Positions 7,340 through 16,365 of a stretch of DNA of 64,000 nt are shown here, in pieces; within the stretch, counting starts at the first letter, position 1; every line of letters begins with the position of its first letter. This DNA is from Alteromonadales bacterium alter-6D02. GTDB lineage: Bacteria; Pseudomonadota; Gammaproteobacteria; Enterobacterales; Psychrobiaceae. The stretch covers positions 25,202 through 89,201 of the forward strand of contig PIZK01000011.1 in NCBI GenBank assembly GCA_002835545.1. The letters are read 5' to 3'. The notes under the pieces are model-generated. The model was not told where the DNA came from. It saw only the letters and a list, made by a program, of their open reading frames with translations, and did no database searches. Both the position numbers and the translations under genes were made by a program.

Positions 7340-8015
7340 ACATCACCCTACTTTTGAGTTATTAAAATCATACGTTGCAGGAGACTTACCAGCATCCCTG
7401 TCCGCGGGAATCGCGATGCATGCGCAAATGTGCTCACACTGCCAACAGCAAATTGCGCTGTTAACCGATGAGGCGGCATCTGTCCTTGAAGCCGATTTTT
7501 CACCATCAGTTACAACTGAACGTGATGATCATGATTTTGATAGTGAAACCTTCGATTTTGAGCAAATGATCGGTGACATTACAGCCTCAACAGCGCGAGA
7601 AGAGTTAAAAGCGCCAGTGGAAAAAACGATAACATTTAATAATAAAACTTATCCATTACCGTTAGCGTTAAACAATATGGTCGTAGGCAAGAGTACCAAT
7701 ATTGGCAAACTTTCTCGGGCGCGCGTACAACTAAATGAAGAAGAGATTCATACCAGTTTACTTCACATTGAGCCCGGTGGTGGTGTGCCAGAGCATACTC
7801 ACAAAGGGTTCGAATTAACGTTACTCCTAGATGGTTCATTTGAAGATGAACAAGGTAAATACGTTAAAGGAGATTTCATTATGCTTGATGGTCGTCATCA
7901 ACATAACCCGATCTCCACAGAGGGCTGTTTATGCTACACCGTGGCTAATGACGCACTGCGTTTTACTCAGGGTATTAATAAGTTGTTAAACCCAATAGGC
8001 ACGTTTATCTATTAA
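7332..8015 (+). CDS. chrR: Zinc anti-sigma factor ChrR with C-terminal cupin
   Basis: 227 residues, AGGAG upstream, overlapping rpoE. The N-terminal zinc anti-sigma (ZAS) domain has the ligands in register with known ChrR: His4/His5, His30, Cys34 and Cys37 (H..CSHC). The C-terminal cupin domain (about residues 105-215) contains GGGVPEHTHKGFELTLLLDG and GDFIMLDGRHQHNP, with the usual metal-binding His/Glu set. ChrR sequesters the sigma factor in the cytoplasm and releases it when singlet oxygen is sensed, which in characterised ChrR needs the cupin. The pair is complete here, so the switch is probably functional. Confidence 0.92.
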   Translation: MIKHHPTFELLKSYVAGDLPASLSAGIAMHAQMCSHCQQQIALLTDEAASVLEADFSPSVTTERDDHDFDSETFDFEQMIGDITASTAREELKAPVEKTITFNNKTYPLPLALNNMVVGKSTNIGKLSRARVQLNEEEIHTSLLHIEPGGGVPEHTHKGFELTLLLDGSFEDEQGKYVKGDFIMLDGRHQHNPISTEGCLCYTVANDALRFTQGINKLLNPIGTFIY

Positions 8016-8036
8016 CGATTTTTTAAGGAATTGACT

Positions 8037-8996
8037 ATGATTCACCAAGTGAACAAAAAAGATTTAAAAATTGGTATTAGTGCGTGCTTAGTGGGTGAAA
8101 AAGTGCGATTTGATCGCAGTAGTAAACCATCGAATTTCTGTATTAATGATTTTGGTCAGCATGTGACTTATCAATCATTTTGCCCAGAAGTAGCTATCGG
8201 TTTACCGATCCCAAGACCGACAATTAGGCAAATTAAGCAAGATGATATAATCAAAGTTGCTCGCCCTGATGGTACAGGTGATGTCACTGAGGCACTCAAA
8301 GCTTATGGAAAAAAAGTGGCGTCAATGACCAAGCATTTAAGTGGTTATGTTTTTTGTGCAAAAAGTCCAAGTTGTGGCATGGAGCGGGTCAAGATTTATA
8401 ACAGCGAGGGGAACTCGTTAGTGTCAAATGGCGTGGGCACCTTTGCTAAAGAAATTATGGAGGCTAATCCGTTACTACCGTGTGAAGAGAATGGACGCTT
8501 AAACGATCCACTTATTCGAGAAAATTTCGTCGCACGTGTTTACGCTTACAAACACTGGCAAAACCTTAATGCGTCGGGATTAACCAAACACAAGCTCACC
8601 ACCTTTCACAGCCAATATAAATACACTGTAATGAGTCATGATTTAGTGGCCTATAAAAACTTAGGGCGCTTACTGGCTCGTTCTGATATGGCCCTAGAGG
8701 ACGTTGCGCAGCAATATATTTTAGGTCTAATGACGGCGTTAAAAATTATTGCGACAAGAAAAAAACATGCTAATACACTATCGCACATTCAAGGCTACTT
8801 CTCTAAACACCTTGGGGCTAATGAACGACAAGAGCTGTGTGAACAAATCAATGCCTATCGCCAAGGGCTCGTCCCTTTAATGGCACCGCTGACATTGATT
8901 AAGCATTACTTATTGCAATACCCCAAAGCATATTTAGCTCAACAGTCCTATTTATCACCGTACCCAGACAGGTTGAGATTAAGATACGCGTATTAG
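8037..8996 (+). CDS. DUF523 + DUF1722 (YbgA-like) protein
   Basis: About 319 residues. ATG 8037 is preferred to TTG 8031 since AAGGAA ends 6 nt upstream. The N-terminal half is DUF523 with cysteines in KIGISACLVGEKVRFD, FCPEVAIGLPIPRP and CAKSPSCGMERVK, a possible metal or Fe-S site. The C-terminal half is the DUF1722/YbgA domain: HKLTTFHSQYKYTVMSHD through DRLRLRYAY. In many gammaproteobacteria ybgA lies next to photolyase, as here. Function not established; the neighbourhood points to light or oxidative damage. It probably belongs to the chrR-downstream operon. Confidence 0.87.
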   Translation: MIHQVNKKDLKIGISACLVGEKVRFDRSSKPSNFCINDFGQHVTYQSFCPEVAIGLPIPRPTIRQIKQDDIIKVARPDGTGDVTEALKAYGKKVASMTKHLSGYVFCAKSPSCGMERVKIYNSEGNSLVSNGVGTFAKEIMEANPLLPCEENGRLNDPLIRENFVARVYAYKHWQNLNASGLTKHKLTTFHSQYKYTVMSHDLVAYKNLGRLLARSDMALEDVAQQYILGLMTALKIIATRKKHANTLSHIQGYFSKHLGANERQELCEQINAYRQGLVPLMAPLTLIKHYLLQYPKAYLAQQSYLSPYPDRLRLRYAY

Positions 8997-9032
8997 TTCT
9001 ATCTAAACGATATAGATCCCCAAGGAGTACTC

Positions 9033-10427
9033 TTGTTACTGTGGTTTAGAAATGATTTACGAACTCATGATAATCCAGCCTTACATTATTTTTTAAGCGT
9101 ACAGCACGCTAAAAAACCTGGGAAGGCTGTTTTTTTTATTTCAAAAAAGCAATGGCAGCAACATCATTGGTCAGCGATAAAAATGGATTTGATCATCAGG
9201 CACGCCTCTGCCTTAGTTGATGAATTAGCTACCTTGGGGATTGAGCTGACATTAGTTCATCTTGATACTTTTTCCGATCAAGTGCAGTACATCATTAGTG
9301 CAGCACAAAAAGACGGGATTGATGAAGTCGTTGCTAATAGTGAAGTTGAATTTAATGAGCAGCAACGCGATTGGACAATAGCACAAGCTGGTGTCAATTT
9401 ACGTTTGTTTGAAGCTGATGTTATTGTGCCCAAAGGGCGCATCCTTAATCAAGCTGGACAGATGTTTAAAGTGTTCACTCCTTTTAAGCGAGCTTGGCTA
9501 AAACACCTAAATCAACAGGGATTTGAGTATCTTGGTAAGACACAATCGACAGCGATGCCAACAAGCTTACTTGCCAGCGACTCATCGAATGTAGATAGCT
9601 TAAGTGAGGGGCAATCCAATGCGTGGCCATTAGCGCCTACAGTTGAGCAGACTGTAATGCCGACATTTTTCAATGACAAGTTAGCTAATTACAGTGCGCA
9701 ACGAGATATTCCGTCTGTAAAAGGCACTTCTGGTCTTTCTCCCTATCTAGCCGCAGGCCTCATCAGTCCACGTTATGTGTTAATGCAGCTACTCAACACA
9801 GACCCTGACATATTGTCGGCCCCCGACAGCGCTAATTTCGCGTGGTTAAATGAACTGATTTGGCGTGAATTTTATCGACACCTGTTATTTCATGAGCCAC
9901 GACTGTGTAAGCATCAATCCTTTAATCAAAAATATCAGCATACTCAGTGGCATAATAATGCTGCGCATTTCCAAGCGTGGAAATGTGGAAGGACGGGGTA
10001 TCCTTTGGTTGATGCTGCTATGCGGCAACTTAATCAAACCGGTTGGATGCATAATCGTTTAAGAATGGTGGTAGCAAGCTTTCTAACCAAGCATTTATTA
10101 ATTGATTGGCGCTGGGGAGAGCAATACTTTATGGAGCAGCTTATCGATGGTGATTTAGCAGCCAATAATGGTGGCTGGCAATGGGCTGCAAGCACAGGGT
10201 GTGATGCTCAACCTTATTTTCGCATTTTTAATCCGATAAGACAGAGCGAAAGATTTGATCCTAATGGAGATTTCATTCGTATGTATTTACCAGAACTGAA
10301 AGATATCCCTAATAAGGCGATACACTTTCCACATGCTTATTTAGAAAAGTACAATTTAACAGCCTATTGGCCAGCGATTGTCGAGCATAAAGAAGCTAGG
10401 TTAAACGCACTCGCTTTTTATAAATAG
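9033..10427 (+). CDS. phrB: Deoxyribodipyrimidine photolyase (class I CPD type)
   Basis: 464 residues with a TTG start; AAGGAG (9022-9027) lies 5 nt upstream and the protein begins LLWFRNDLRTHDNPAL, exactly the photolyase N-terminus. The N-terminal alpha/beta domain binds the antenna cofactor. The C-terminal FAD domain has GLSPYLAAGLISPR, WLNELIWREFYRHLL, GRTGYPLVDAAMRQL, GWMHNRLRMVVASFL and NNGGWQWAASTGCDAQPYFR, all diagnostic of class I CPD photolyases. The enzyme uses blue light to split cyclobutane pyrimidine dimers. It sits in the ChrR-linked stress cluster, which fits a light-exposed marine habitat. Confidence 0.95.
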   Translation: MLLWFRNDLRTHDNPALHYFLSVQHAKKPGKAVFFISKKQWQQHHWSAIKMDLIIRHASALVDELATLGIELTLVHLDTFSDQVQYIISAAQKDGIDEVVANSEVEFNEQQRDWTIAQAGVNLRLFEADVIVPKGRILNQAGQMFKVFTPFKRAWLKHLNQQGFEYLGKTQSTAMPTSLLASDSSNVDSLSEGQSNAWPLAPTVEQTVMPTFFNDKLANYSAQRDIPSVKGTSGLSPYLAAGLISPRYVLMQLLNTDPDILSAPDSANFAWLNELIWREFYRHLLFHEPRLCKHQSFNQKYQHTQWHNNAAHFQAWKCGRTGYPLVDAAMRQLNQTGWMHNRLRMVVASFLTKHLLIDWRWGEQYFMEQLIDGDLAANNGGWQWAASTGCDAQPYFRIFNPIRQSERFDPNGDFIRMYLPELKDIPNKAIHFPHAYLEKYNLTAYWPAIVEHKEARLNALAFYK

Positions 10428-10485
10428 TGACTTAGCGTTTTTCTCACAATGATAATGGACTTAATGTGTAGGGTAGGTAGATACA

Positions 10486-10944
10486 ATGACTCCGAGAAGA
10501 ATAAACCAACAAGCAGAGTGGCCTTTTTGGTTAAAAAATTTTATTGATGTTTATCAAGTCCTCTCAACCGATAATCTGGAGTTGCTCGGGTCTATTTACC
10601 ATAAGGATGTCACTTTCCTTGATCCAATTCATCAAGTTAATGGTCTAGATAACCTACAGCAGTATTTTTCAAACCTTTATCAGAACTTATCTCAATGTGA
10701 CTTTCTTATCACAGATGCCATTGTTGATGGTGATCAAGCGGCGCTCTATTGGCAGATGACGTATACACACCGCTCACTAAATGGTGGGCGAGAGGTGGTT
10801 GTTACAGGAACGTCTCGTATCAAAGGTAAAAATAATAAAGTCATTCATCATCAAGACTATCTCGACGTAGGCGCGATGCTTTATGAGCAACTACCTGTCA
10901 TTGGTCGAGTTATTCAATGGATAAAAGCTAAGGCGGTGAAGTAA
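10486..10944 (+). CDS. NTF2-like / SnoaL-like protein
   Basis: 152 residues with a GGTAGG ribosome site. The pattern FIDVYQVLSTDNLELLGSIYHKDVTFLDPIHQVNGLDNLQQYF, then ALYWQMTYTHRSLNGGREVVVTGTSRIK and HHQDYLDVGAMLYEQLPVIG, is the nuclear transport factor 2-like cone fold of the SnoaL-like superfamily. Such proteins are small-molecule isomerases/hydrolases or binding modules. The gene starts the run NTF2-SDR-FAD oxidase-DUF1365-Cfa-lipocalin, a conserved cluster whose joint product is thought to be a modified membrane lipid (inference). It overlaps the SDR gene by one base (TAATG). Confidence 0.8.
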   Translation: MTPRRINQQAEWPFWLKNFIDVYQVLSTDNLELLGSIYHKDVTFLDPIHQVNGLDNLQQYFSNLYQNLSQCDFLITDAIVDGDQAALYWQMTYTHRSLNGGREVVVTGTSRIKGKNNKVIHHQDYLDVGAMLYEQLPVIGRVIQWIKAKAVK

Positions 10945-11666
10945 TGGCTGATAATATGGTGTTAATTACCGGAGCAACATCGGGTATCGGAGCGGCCTTA
11001 GTAGATGAATACCTTGCTAAGAGTGATAAAGTGATAGCTTGTGGACGAAGTCAGCAAAAAATGGCAGCACTGGACACTCGAGTGTATCAGCAATGCTTAT
11101 TTGATATCACAGACTCTGATGCAGTCGCACAGGTTGCGAGTGAGGTTGCAACGCTTGATATTTTAATCTTAAACGCGGGCGATTGCCGCTACATCGACGA
11201 TGTGATCAAGTTTGACCATCAGGCGTTTAGCGCAATCATTGCCACTAATCTAACCGCGCTCGGAACCTTGTTGGCAGCCTTTCTACCTAAGGTAAAGCGC
11301 GGAGGGCAAGTTGTGTTTGTGAGCTCTAGCGCGACTATTTTACCTTTTCCTCGTAGCGAGGCTTATGGCGCTTCAAAAGCTGGGGCGGATTACTTGGCCA
11401 ATAGCCTGCGCCTAGACTTACTTGAACACGATATCGGTGTGACCTTAGTTCACCCAGGCTTTGTTAGTACTCCTTTAACCGATAAAAACACCTTTGATAT
11501 GCCATTTATGATCACCAGCCAAGAGGCGGCTAAGCGCATAGTGAAGGGCGTGAACCAACGCAAAGCGTATCTCCATTTCCCCAAGCGGTTAACTTGGCTT
11601 TTAAAGTTCTTTTCAATACTCCCTGCGGGGCTTTGGCAAAAATTAATTATTAGGAATAACCCATGA
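10944..11666 (+). CDS. Short-chain dehydrogenase/reductase (SDR)
   Basis: 240 residues. Rossmann motif TGATSGIGAAL near residue 9, LNAGD for the NNAG site, catalytic Ser in VSSSATILPFPRSEAYGASKAG with Tyr and Lys as YxxxK. It is thus a classical SDR using NAD(P)(H). The substrate is unknown; its location between an NTF2-like gene and an FAD amine oxidase-like gene suggests that it reduces or oxidises an intermediate in the same lipid-related pathway. It overlaps both neighbours, so translational coupling is likely. Confidence 0.9.
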   Translation: MADNMVLITGATSGIGAALVDEYLAKSDKVIACGRSQQKMAALDTRVYQQCLFDITDSDAVAQVASEVATLDILILNAGDCRYIDDVIKFDHQAFSAIIATNLTALGTLLAAFLPKVKRGGQVVFVSSSATILPFPRSEAYGASKAGADYLANSLRLDLLEHDIGVTLVHPGFVSTPLTDKNTFDMPFMITSQEAAKRIVKGVNQRKAYLHFPKRLTWLLKFFSILPAGLWQKLIIRNNP

Positions 11667-12946
11667 CACAATCCATGAAGAAAATTGCCATCATTGGCTC
11701 TGGAATTTCGGGACTAACAACGGCTTATCTGCTCTCAAAAAAGTATCAGGTCAGTGTGTTTGAAAAAAATGATTATATCGGCGGACACACCGCCACCGTT
11801 GATGTTGAAAAGTCTGGTCGCACTTATGCGATAGATACTGGCTTTATCGTGTTTAATAACAAAACCTATCCTAATTTTTTGGCGCTTTTATCTGAGATTG
11901 GTATTGGAAAACAAGCGACAGAGATGAGCTTTTCAGTGCATAACTGCAACACTGGTTTAGAATATAACGGACACAATTTAAATACACTATTCGCTCAGCG
12001 CCGTAATATCTTAAACCCTAAATTTTGGATGTTGGTCAAAGAGATACTAAGGTTTAACAAAGCTTGCAAGGCGATATTTAGTCAAAACAGTTATAAGGTC
12101 GATTATACGTTAGGGGCTTTTTTAAAAGACAATGGCTTTAGTGACTTCTTTGCTGAGCATTATATCTTACCCATGGGAGCGGCAATTTGGTCAAGCTCGT
12201 TGACCGAAATGGAAGGCTTTGAATTTCGATTCTTTGTGCAGTTTTTCCATAACCACGGCCTATTGAATATTGCGGACCGCCCGCAATGGTATGTGATCCC
12301 TCAAGGATCGCGTAGCTATTTAGCCCCATTGTGTCAGCCGTTCAAAGACAATATTCATTTAAATGCAGATATTAGCCATATTGAGCGTCAAGCCGACAGT
12401 GTCACCCTCAGCTTTAACGACGGTTCAACGCAAATATTTGATGAGGTTGTATTAGCTTGTCATTCGGACCAAGCACTAGGTTTACTAAGAGATGCAAGTG
12501 AGGATGAACAACAAGTGCTTTCTGCCATGCCTTACAGCACTAATTCAGTGGTTCTTCATACTGATGATAGTTTATTGCCAGTGCGTAAAAAAGCGTGGGC
12601 GAGCTGGAATTATCAACTGAGTGAAGACCGGGCTAAAGCCGCCAGTGTCACATACAATATGAATATTCTACAAGGAATTGAAAGCAATGATACTTTCTGT
12701 GTTACGTTAAATCAGAAGGAGGCGATAAACCCAGACAGTATTTTACGGGAATTTACTTATCATCACCCAATATTTTCCGAGCAATCGATTAAGGCGCAGC
12801 AAAAACGATCGTTAATTTGTGGTCACAATCGTACCCATTTCGCAGGTGCATACTGGCACAATGGGTTTCATGAAGACGGTGTTCGTAGCGCTGTTGAAGT
12901 GGCCGAACGCTTTGACTGCTTCTTAGCACAACGACCAAAGGGATAG
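11663..12946 (+). CDS. FAD-dependent amine oxidase/desaturase-like oxidoreductase
   Basis: 427 residues; AGGAAT precedes the ATG. The N-terminal dinucleotide fold reads IAIIGSGISGLTTAYLLS...VFEKNDYIGGHTATV, typical of the NAD(P)-binding/amine-oxidase superfamily that also holds phytoene desaturases. The conserved segments DTGFIVFNNKTYPNF and CGHNRTHFAGAYWHNGFHEDGVRSAVEVA are hallmarks of the group that travels with DUF1365 and Cfa genes. The product is flavin-dependent and presumably acts on a lipid or fatty acyl chain before or after the Cfa-type methyltransferase (inference). Confidence 0.88.
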   Translation: MTQSMKKIAIIGSGISGLTTAYLLSKKYQVSVFEKNDYIGGHTATVDVEKSGRTYAIDTGFIVFNNKTYPNFLALLSEIGIGKQATEMSFSVHNCNTGLEYNGHNLNTLFAQRRNILNPKFWMLVKEILRFNKACKAIFSQNSYKVDYTLGAFLKDNGFSDFFAEHYILPMGAAIWSSSLTEMEGFEFRFFVQFFHNHGLLNIADRPQWYVIPQGSRSYLAPLCQPFKDNIHLNADISHIERQADSVTLSFNDGSTQIFDEVVLACHSDQALGLLRDASEDEQQVLSAMPYSTNSVVLHTDDSLLPVRKKAWASWNYQLSEDRAKAASVTYNMNILQGIESNDTFCVTLNQKEAINPDSILREFTYHHPIFSEQSIKAQQKRSLICGHNRTHFAGAYWHNGFHEDGVRSAVEVAERFDCFLAQRPKG

Positions 12947-12956
12947 AGAGGTCATT

Positions 12957-13730
12957 ATGTCAGCCCTATTTGCTAATAGTCAGATTTATGTCGGGCGTGT
13001 ATTTCACCAGCGCTTTACCCCTAAAAAGCATCGCTTTGATTACTCATTATATATGTTGGGCTTGGACGTGGATGATGTTGAAGGAGCAACAAAGGGGTTA
13101 GGCTTGTTTGGGTTTAACTTATTCCATCCATTACGTTTTGTTGAAAAAGATTATGTTAACGGTGAACCTTTTTCGTTAAGTCAACGTATTAAGAATAAAG
13201 TGCAGCAACTCCAAGGGCACAAGGATATCGCAAAAATTGTCATGCTGGTTCAAGTCAGATGTTTTGGGATTTATTTTAGCCCAGTCAACTTTTACTTTTG
13301 TTATGACAGCAATAATCAATGCAGCCAGATGTTGGCTGAAGTGAGCAACACCCCTTGGAATGAGCGGCATTATTATTTAGTCGACTTACGCAGTGATGAT
13401 AAAGAAAAAGTGACGGATAAAGTATTTCAAGTGTCACCTTTTATGGACTTAAACATGGCGTATTTTTGGCAAGTTAAACCGCCATCACCGGATGGTAAAT
13501 TAATGGTTAAAATTGAAAATAAACGGGCAGAGGTTGGCGACGCATCAATGACAAAACTATTTGATGCTAGCTTGGTCATGAAGCAACAAGCGTTTACTCG
13601 GAAAAACCTCTTTCGCGTATGGTGCCAACTGCCATTGATGACCCTAAAAGTGGTCGCTAGCATCTATTGGCAAGCATTAAAGTTATTGATAAAACGCGTT
13701 CCCTTTATTGGCTATCAAAAAGCAAGTTAA
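12957..13730 (+). CDS. DUF1365 protein
   Basis: 257 residues starting 10 nt after the oxidoreductase. Key segments YVGRVFHQRFTPKKHRFDYSLYMLGLDVD, VRCFGIYFSPVNFYFCYD and MLAEVSNTPWNERHYYLVD belong to DUF1365. The family is nearly always beside the amine-oxidase-like gene and a Cfa-type methyltransferase. It has no known catalytic chemistry. Proposed involvement in making or editing branched or furan fatty acids is inference from conserved neighbourhood. Confidence 0.9.
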   Translation: MSALFANSQIYVGRVFHQRFTPKKHRFDYSLYMLGLDVDDVEGATKGLGLFGFNLFHPLRFVEKDYVNGEPFSLSQRIKNKVQQLQGHKDIAKIVMLVQVRCFGIYFSPVNFYFCYDSNNQCSQMLAEVSNTPWNERHYYLVDLRSDDKEKVTDKVFQVSPFMDLNMAYFWQVKPPSPDGKLMVKIENKRAEVGDASMTKLFDASLVMKQQAFTRKNLFRVWCQLPLMTLKVVASIYWQALKLLIKRVPFIGYQKAS

Positions 13731-13765
13731 TCATTCAGGTATCATAAGAATATTAGGAATTTATT

Positions 13766-14992
13766 ATGGAACAAGCACAAACAATCAATGTATTAAATAC
13801 CGCTAGTTGGATAGACAAGCGCAGCAGAGCCATGGTGCATTCGGTGTTAGCTAACCTACCTTACGGTCAGTTGGAAATTGTTGAAGGCACAACCCATACC
13901 TTTCTTCCTGAAAACTCGGATTCGACTCAAATTAAAGCAAAAATCCATGTGCATGATATCACTATGTATCGCGATTTTATTAAAGGGGGCAGTATCGGTG
14001 CCGCTGAAGCATATATTGCAGGGAAGTGGACGAGTGGAAATTTAACTCAAGTTATCCGAATTTTTGCTAAAGCCCAACAAGAAACAGACCGTTTAGAAGC
14101 GAAAAGAACCTTACTTAATCGATTCAAGAATGTCATTAGTCATTGGCAAAACAGAAATACACAATCAGGGTCAAAACGAAATATTTTAGCCCACTACGAT
14201 TTAGGCAATGAGCTTTATCAGCGCTTTTTAGATCCTCAAATGATGTACTCATCCGCTATCTACCCTACCGAAGAAGCAACACTGGACCAAGCGCAGCTTC
14301 ATAAGCTAGAAACCATTTGTCAGCGCCTGTCATTAAAAGAGTCGGATCACCTGCTGGAAATAGGCACGGGGTGGGGTGGTTTAGCCATTTTTGCTGCTCA
14401 GCGTTATGGTTGCCGCGTGACCACAACAACAATTTCTGATGCGCAGCATGCTTATGCCAAGGAGCGTATTGAAAAATTAGGCTTGAAAGAACAAATCACT
14501 TTGCTCAAAAAAGATTACCGTGAACTCACTGGTCACTTTGACAAGGTAGTATCGATTGAAATGATTGAAGCTGTTGGCTACGAGTTTTTACCAAGCTTTT
14601 TTAAACAGTGTAACGACCGATTGGTTAAAGGCGGAAAATTGTTAATTCAATCAATTACCATCGCTGACCAACGCTTTGACTATTATAAAAATAATGTTGA
14701 TTTCATTCAGCGTTATATTTTCCCTGGCGGTTTTCTACCCTCAATCAATGTGCTTAATAATCACCTAACACAGCACAGTGAATTAGTGATTGAAAGTATA
14801 GATGACATTGGCCTGGATTATGCTAAAACCCTCGCTCATTGGCGCGAGAAGTTTCTAGCCGCTTGGCCAGAGTTGGTAACGCTTGGTTATGACGAGACTT
14901 TTAAACGTCTGTGGTTATATTATCTCGCTTACTGTGAAGGGGCATTTTTAGAGCGCTCGACCAGTACGGTTCACCTTGTAGCAAGGAAATAG
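13766..14992 (+). CDS. cfa: Cyclopropane-fatty-acyl-phospholipid synthase family SAM methyltransferase
   Basis: 408 residues; AGGAA upstream. The C-terminal SAM-binding Rossmann domain has LLEIGTGWGGLAIFAAQRYG (motif I), SIEMIEAVGYEFLPSFF and FIQRYIFPGGFLPS, all Cfa signatures; the N-terminal part (about 1-115) is the Cfa lipid-binding domain. The family transfers a carbon from S-adenosylmethionine to the double bond of acyl chains in membrane phospholipids. Copies linked to ChrR are often divergent paralogues rather than housekeeping Cfa, and could methylate without ring closure. The DUF1365 neighbour suggests such a specialised lipid. Confidence 0.9.
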   Translation: MEQAQTINVLNTASWIDKRSRAMVHSVLANLPYGQLEIVEGTTHTFLPENSDSTQIKAKIHVHDITMYRDFIKGGSIGAAEAYIAGKWTSGNLTQVIRIFAKAQQETDRLEAKRTLLNRFKNVISHWQNRNTQSGSKRNILAHYDLGNELYQRFLDPQMMYSSAIYPTEEATLDQAQLHKLETICQRLSLKESDHLLEIGTGWGGLAIFAAQRYGCRVTTTTISDAQHAYAKERIEKLGLKEQITLLKKDYRELTGHFDKVVSIEMIEAVGYEFLPSFFKQCNDRLVKGGKLLIQSITIADQRFDYYKNNVDFIQRYIFPGGFLPSINVLNNHLTQHSELVIESIDDIGLDYAKTLAHWREKFLAAWPELVTLGYDETFKRLWLYYLAYCEGAFLERSTSTVHLVARK

Positions 14993-15529
14993 ATGATGAT
15001 TAAAGCATTAATGTCACTGTTGTTTTTAGTCAGTCTTGTTGGTTGTACTGGGCTTCCCGATGGGGTGAGTCCGGTAAAGAACTTCAACCTTGAGAAGTAT
15101 CAAGGAAAATGGTTTGAGATTGCACGACTTGATCATTCATTCGAGCGTGGCCTTGAACAAATTACTGCACAATACACAATAAAGCAAAACGGTGATGTTG
15201 AAGTGATTAATCGAGGTTTTTCAACAGCAGATAAGCAATGGCAACAAGCAACAGGGGTGGCTAAGTTTGTTGAAACTAGCGATATTGGTTATCTCAAAGT
15301 TTCATTTTTTAGGCCCTTTTATGGTTCTTATATTATCTTTGGTCTTGATGATGACTACCAACACGCCTTTGTTTCCGGGCCGGATACCTCGTATTTATGG
15401 TTTTTATCTCGTACTACAACACCACCTCCTAAAGTGATGCAACAATTTATCACTCAAGCGTCGGCGTTAGGCTTTGACGTGGATAAACTTATTTATCCAG
15501 CGCACCCCTTACCCTTGTCGGATAAGTAA
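14993..15529 (+). CDS. blc: Outer-membrane lipoprotein lipocalin (Blc-like)
   Basis: 178 residues with a lipobox ending LVGC (Cys18). The lipocalin signature GKWFEIARLDHSFERGL with the Gly-x-Trp motif occurs near residue 35, followed by NRGFSTADKQW, YLKVSFFRPFYGSYIIFGLD and YLWFLSRTTTPP, as in bacterial Blc. Such lipoproteins bind lysophospholipids or fatty acids on the outer membrane inner leaflet. It starts directly after the cfa stop and ends the stress operon; a perfect 11-bp terminator follows. Confidence 0.92.
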   Translation: MMIKALMSLLFLVSLVGCTGLPDGVSPVKNFNLEKYQGKWFEIARLDHSFERGLEQITAQYTIKQNGDVEVINRGFSTADKQWQQATGVAKFVETSDIGYLKVSFFRPFYGSYIIFGLDDDYQHAFVSGPDTSYLWFLSRTTTPPPKVMQQFITQASALGFDVDKLIYPAHPLPLSDK

Positions 15530-15602
15530 GATTAGATGAATGAAGGCCGAGAAAACGACGAGACTGGAAGGGGAAGACGTTAAGCGATGAAAGTATTTAG
15601 TC

Positions 15603-15638
15603 AATCGCTTCAGTGAAGATCTGAAGCGATTTATTTTA
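15603..15638 (+). terminator. Rho-independent terminator between blc and DUF6172 genes
   Basis: Perfect 11-bp stem AATCGCTTCAG / CTGAAGCGATT with 7-nt loop, followed by TTATTTT. It lies between convergent genes and can serve both strands. Confidence 0.75.
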
Positions 15639-15641
15639 AGG

Positions 15642-15956
15642 CTATTCTTGGTGGTCTTCAGCTTCTTCTCGTACTATGCGGTTACGTACAGCCGGTTTAA
15701 CCATAATTTCGATATAGAATGATTCAAGCTCCAACCGCTCAGCTTCATCGATATGCTTGTTAATTGTTGAGATATGAATAGGCTCAGCCTGAGTTTCGTC
15801 CACACCATATTTACAATCAAAGTCCCAATAATCGACACCTTCGGGTAACTTCTTATTACGCTCACGCTTGATGTACTTTTTGATGTCATATTTAATCGAC
15901 TCCACCAAACGGGCGAGGTTTAATTTAGGGTGGGATAATACAAAGGTCTTTTTCAT
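15642..15956 (-). CDS. DUF6172 family protein
   Basis: 104 residues starting MKKTFVLSHPKLNLARLVESI, then KYDIKKYIKRERNKKLPEGVDYWDFDCKYG and FYIEIMVKPAVRNR. This matches a small, highly charged conserved family (DUF6172) of marine and other proteobacteria. No catalytic motif is visible; the KRERNKKLPEGVDYWDFDC segment with its high charge suggests nucleic-acid or protein binding, which is only inference. Single gene, convergent with blc. Confidence 0.7.
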   Translation of the reverse strand: MKKTFVLSHPKLNLARLVESIKYDIKKYIKRERNKKLPEGVDYWDFDCKYGVDETQAEPIHISTINKHIDEAERLELESFYIEIMVKPAVRNRIVREEAEDHQE

Positions 15957-16048
15957 CTATTACGATTCTACTTATTTAAATTTTATGAATACTGCGATTA
16001 CATTCAGCCTTCAGGAAAGGTTGATGTCTAAAGCTCATTATACCGAAT

Positions 16049-16285
16049 TTATGATTGATTCATCTTCTTTTTCGTTCGGGTGGTTGGCTGGGCGATGCTA
16101 GGGTCTTCCGGCCAGTAATGATTTGTAATAATAGGTTGTATAGTATATTGACGCTCAATTAAGTCTTCTATAACAACATGTTTAGGTGAAAAATAATGAA
16201 TCATGATTGACAGTTGATATGGCCCATGTAGTTTGACAAAAAGAGCCCTAATATTGACATACTTAACTAGTAGATTGACACATTA
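16049..16285 (-). pseudogene. Open C-terminal fragment, unrecognised
   Basis: A minus-strand frame with no stop from about 16285 down to TAA at 16049 encodes some 75 residues (…VKLHGPYQLSIMIHYFSPKHV … NHYWPEDPSIAQPTTRTKKK…). No good start or ribosome site is present and an in-frame stop lies just upstream. It reads like a genuine protein tail (WPEDPS, basic end) but I do not recognise the family. Best treated as a remnant. Confidence 0.3.
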
Positions 16286-16365
16286 TTCCATATCTAGCTC
16301 GTTTAACAGTTCGAGTCTTGTTCATAAGTGTTTCTAATAGTTAAGGTATCAGCTGATTTCTAATC

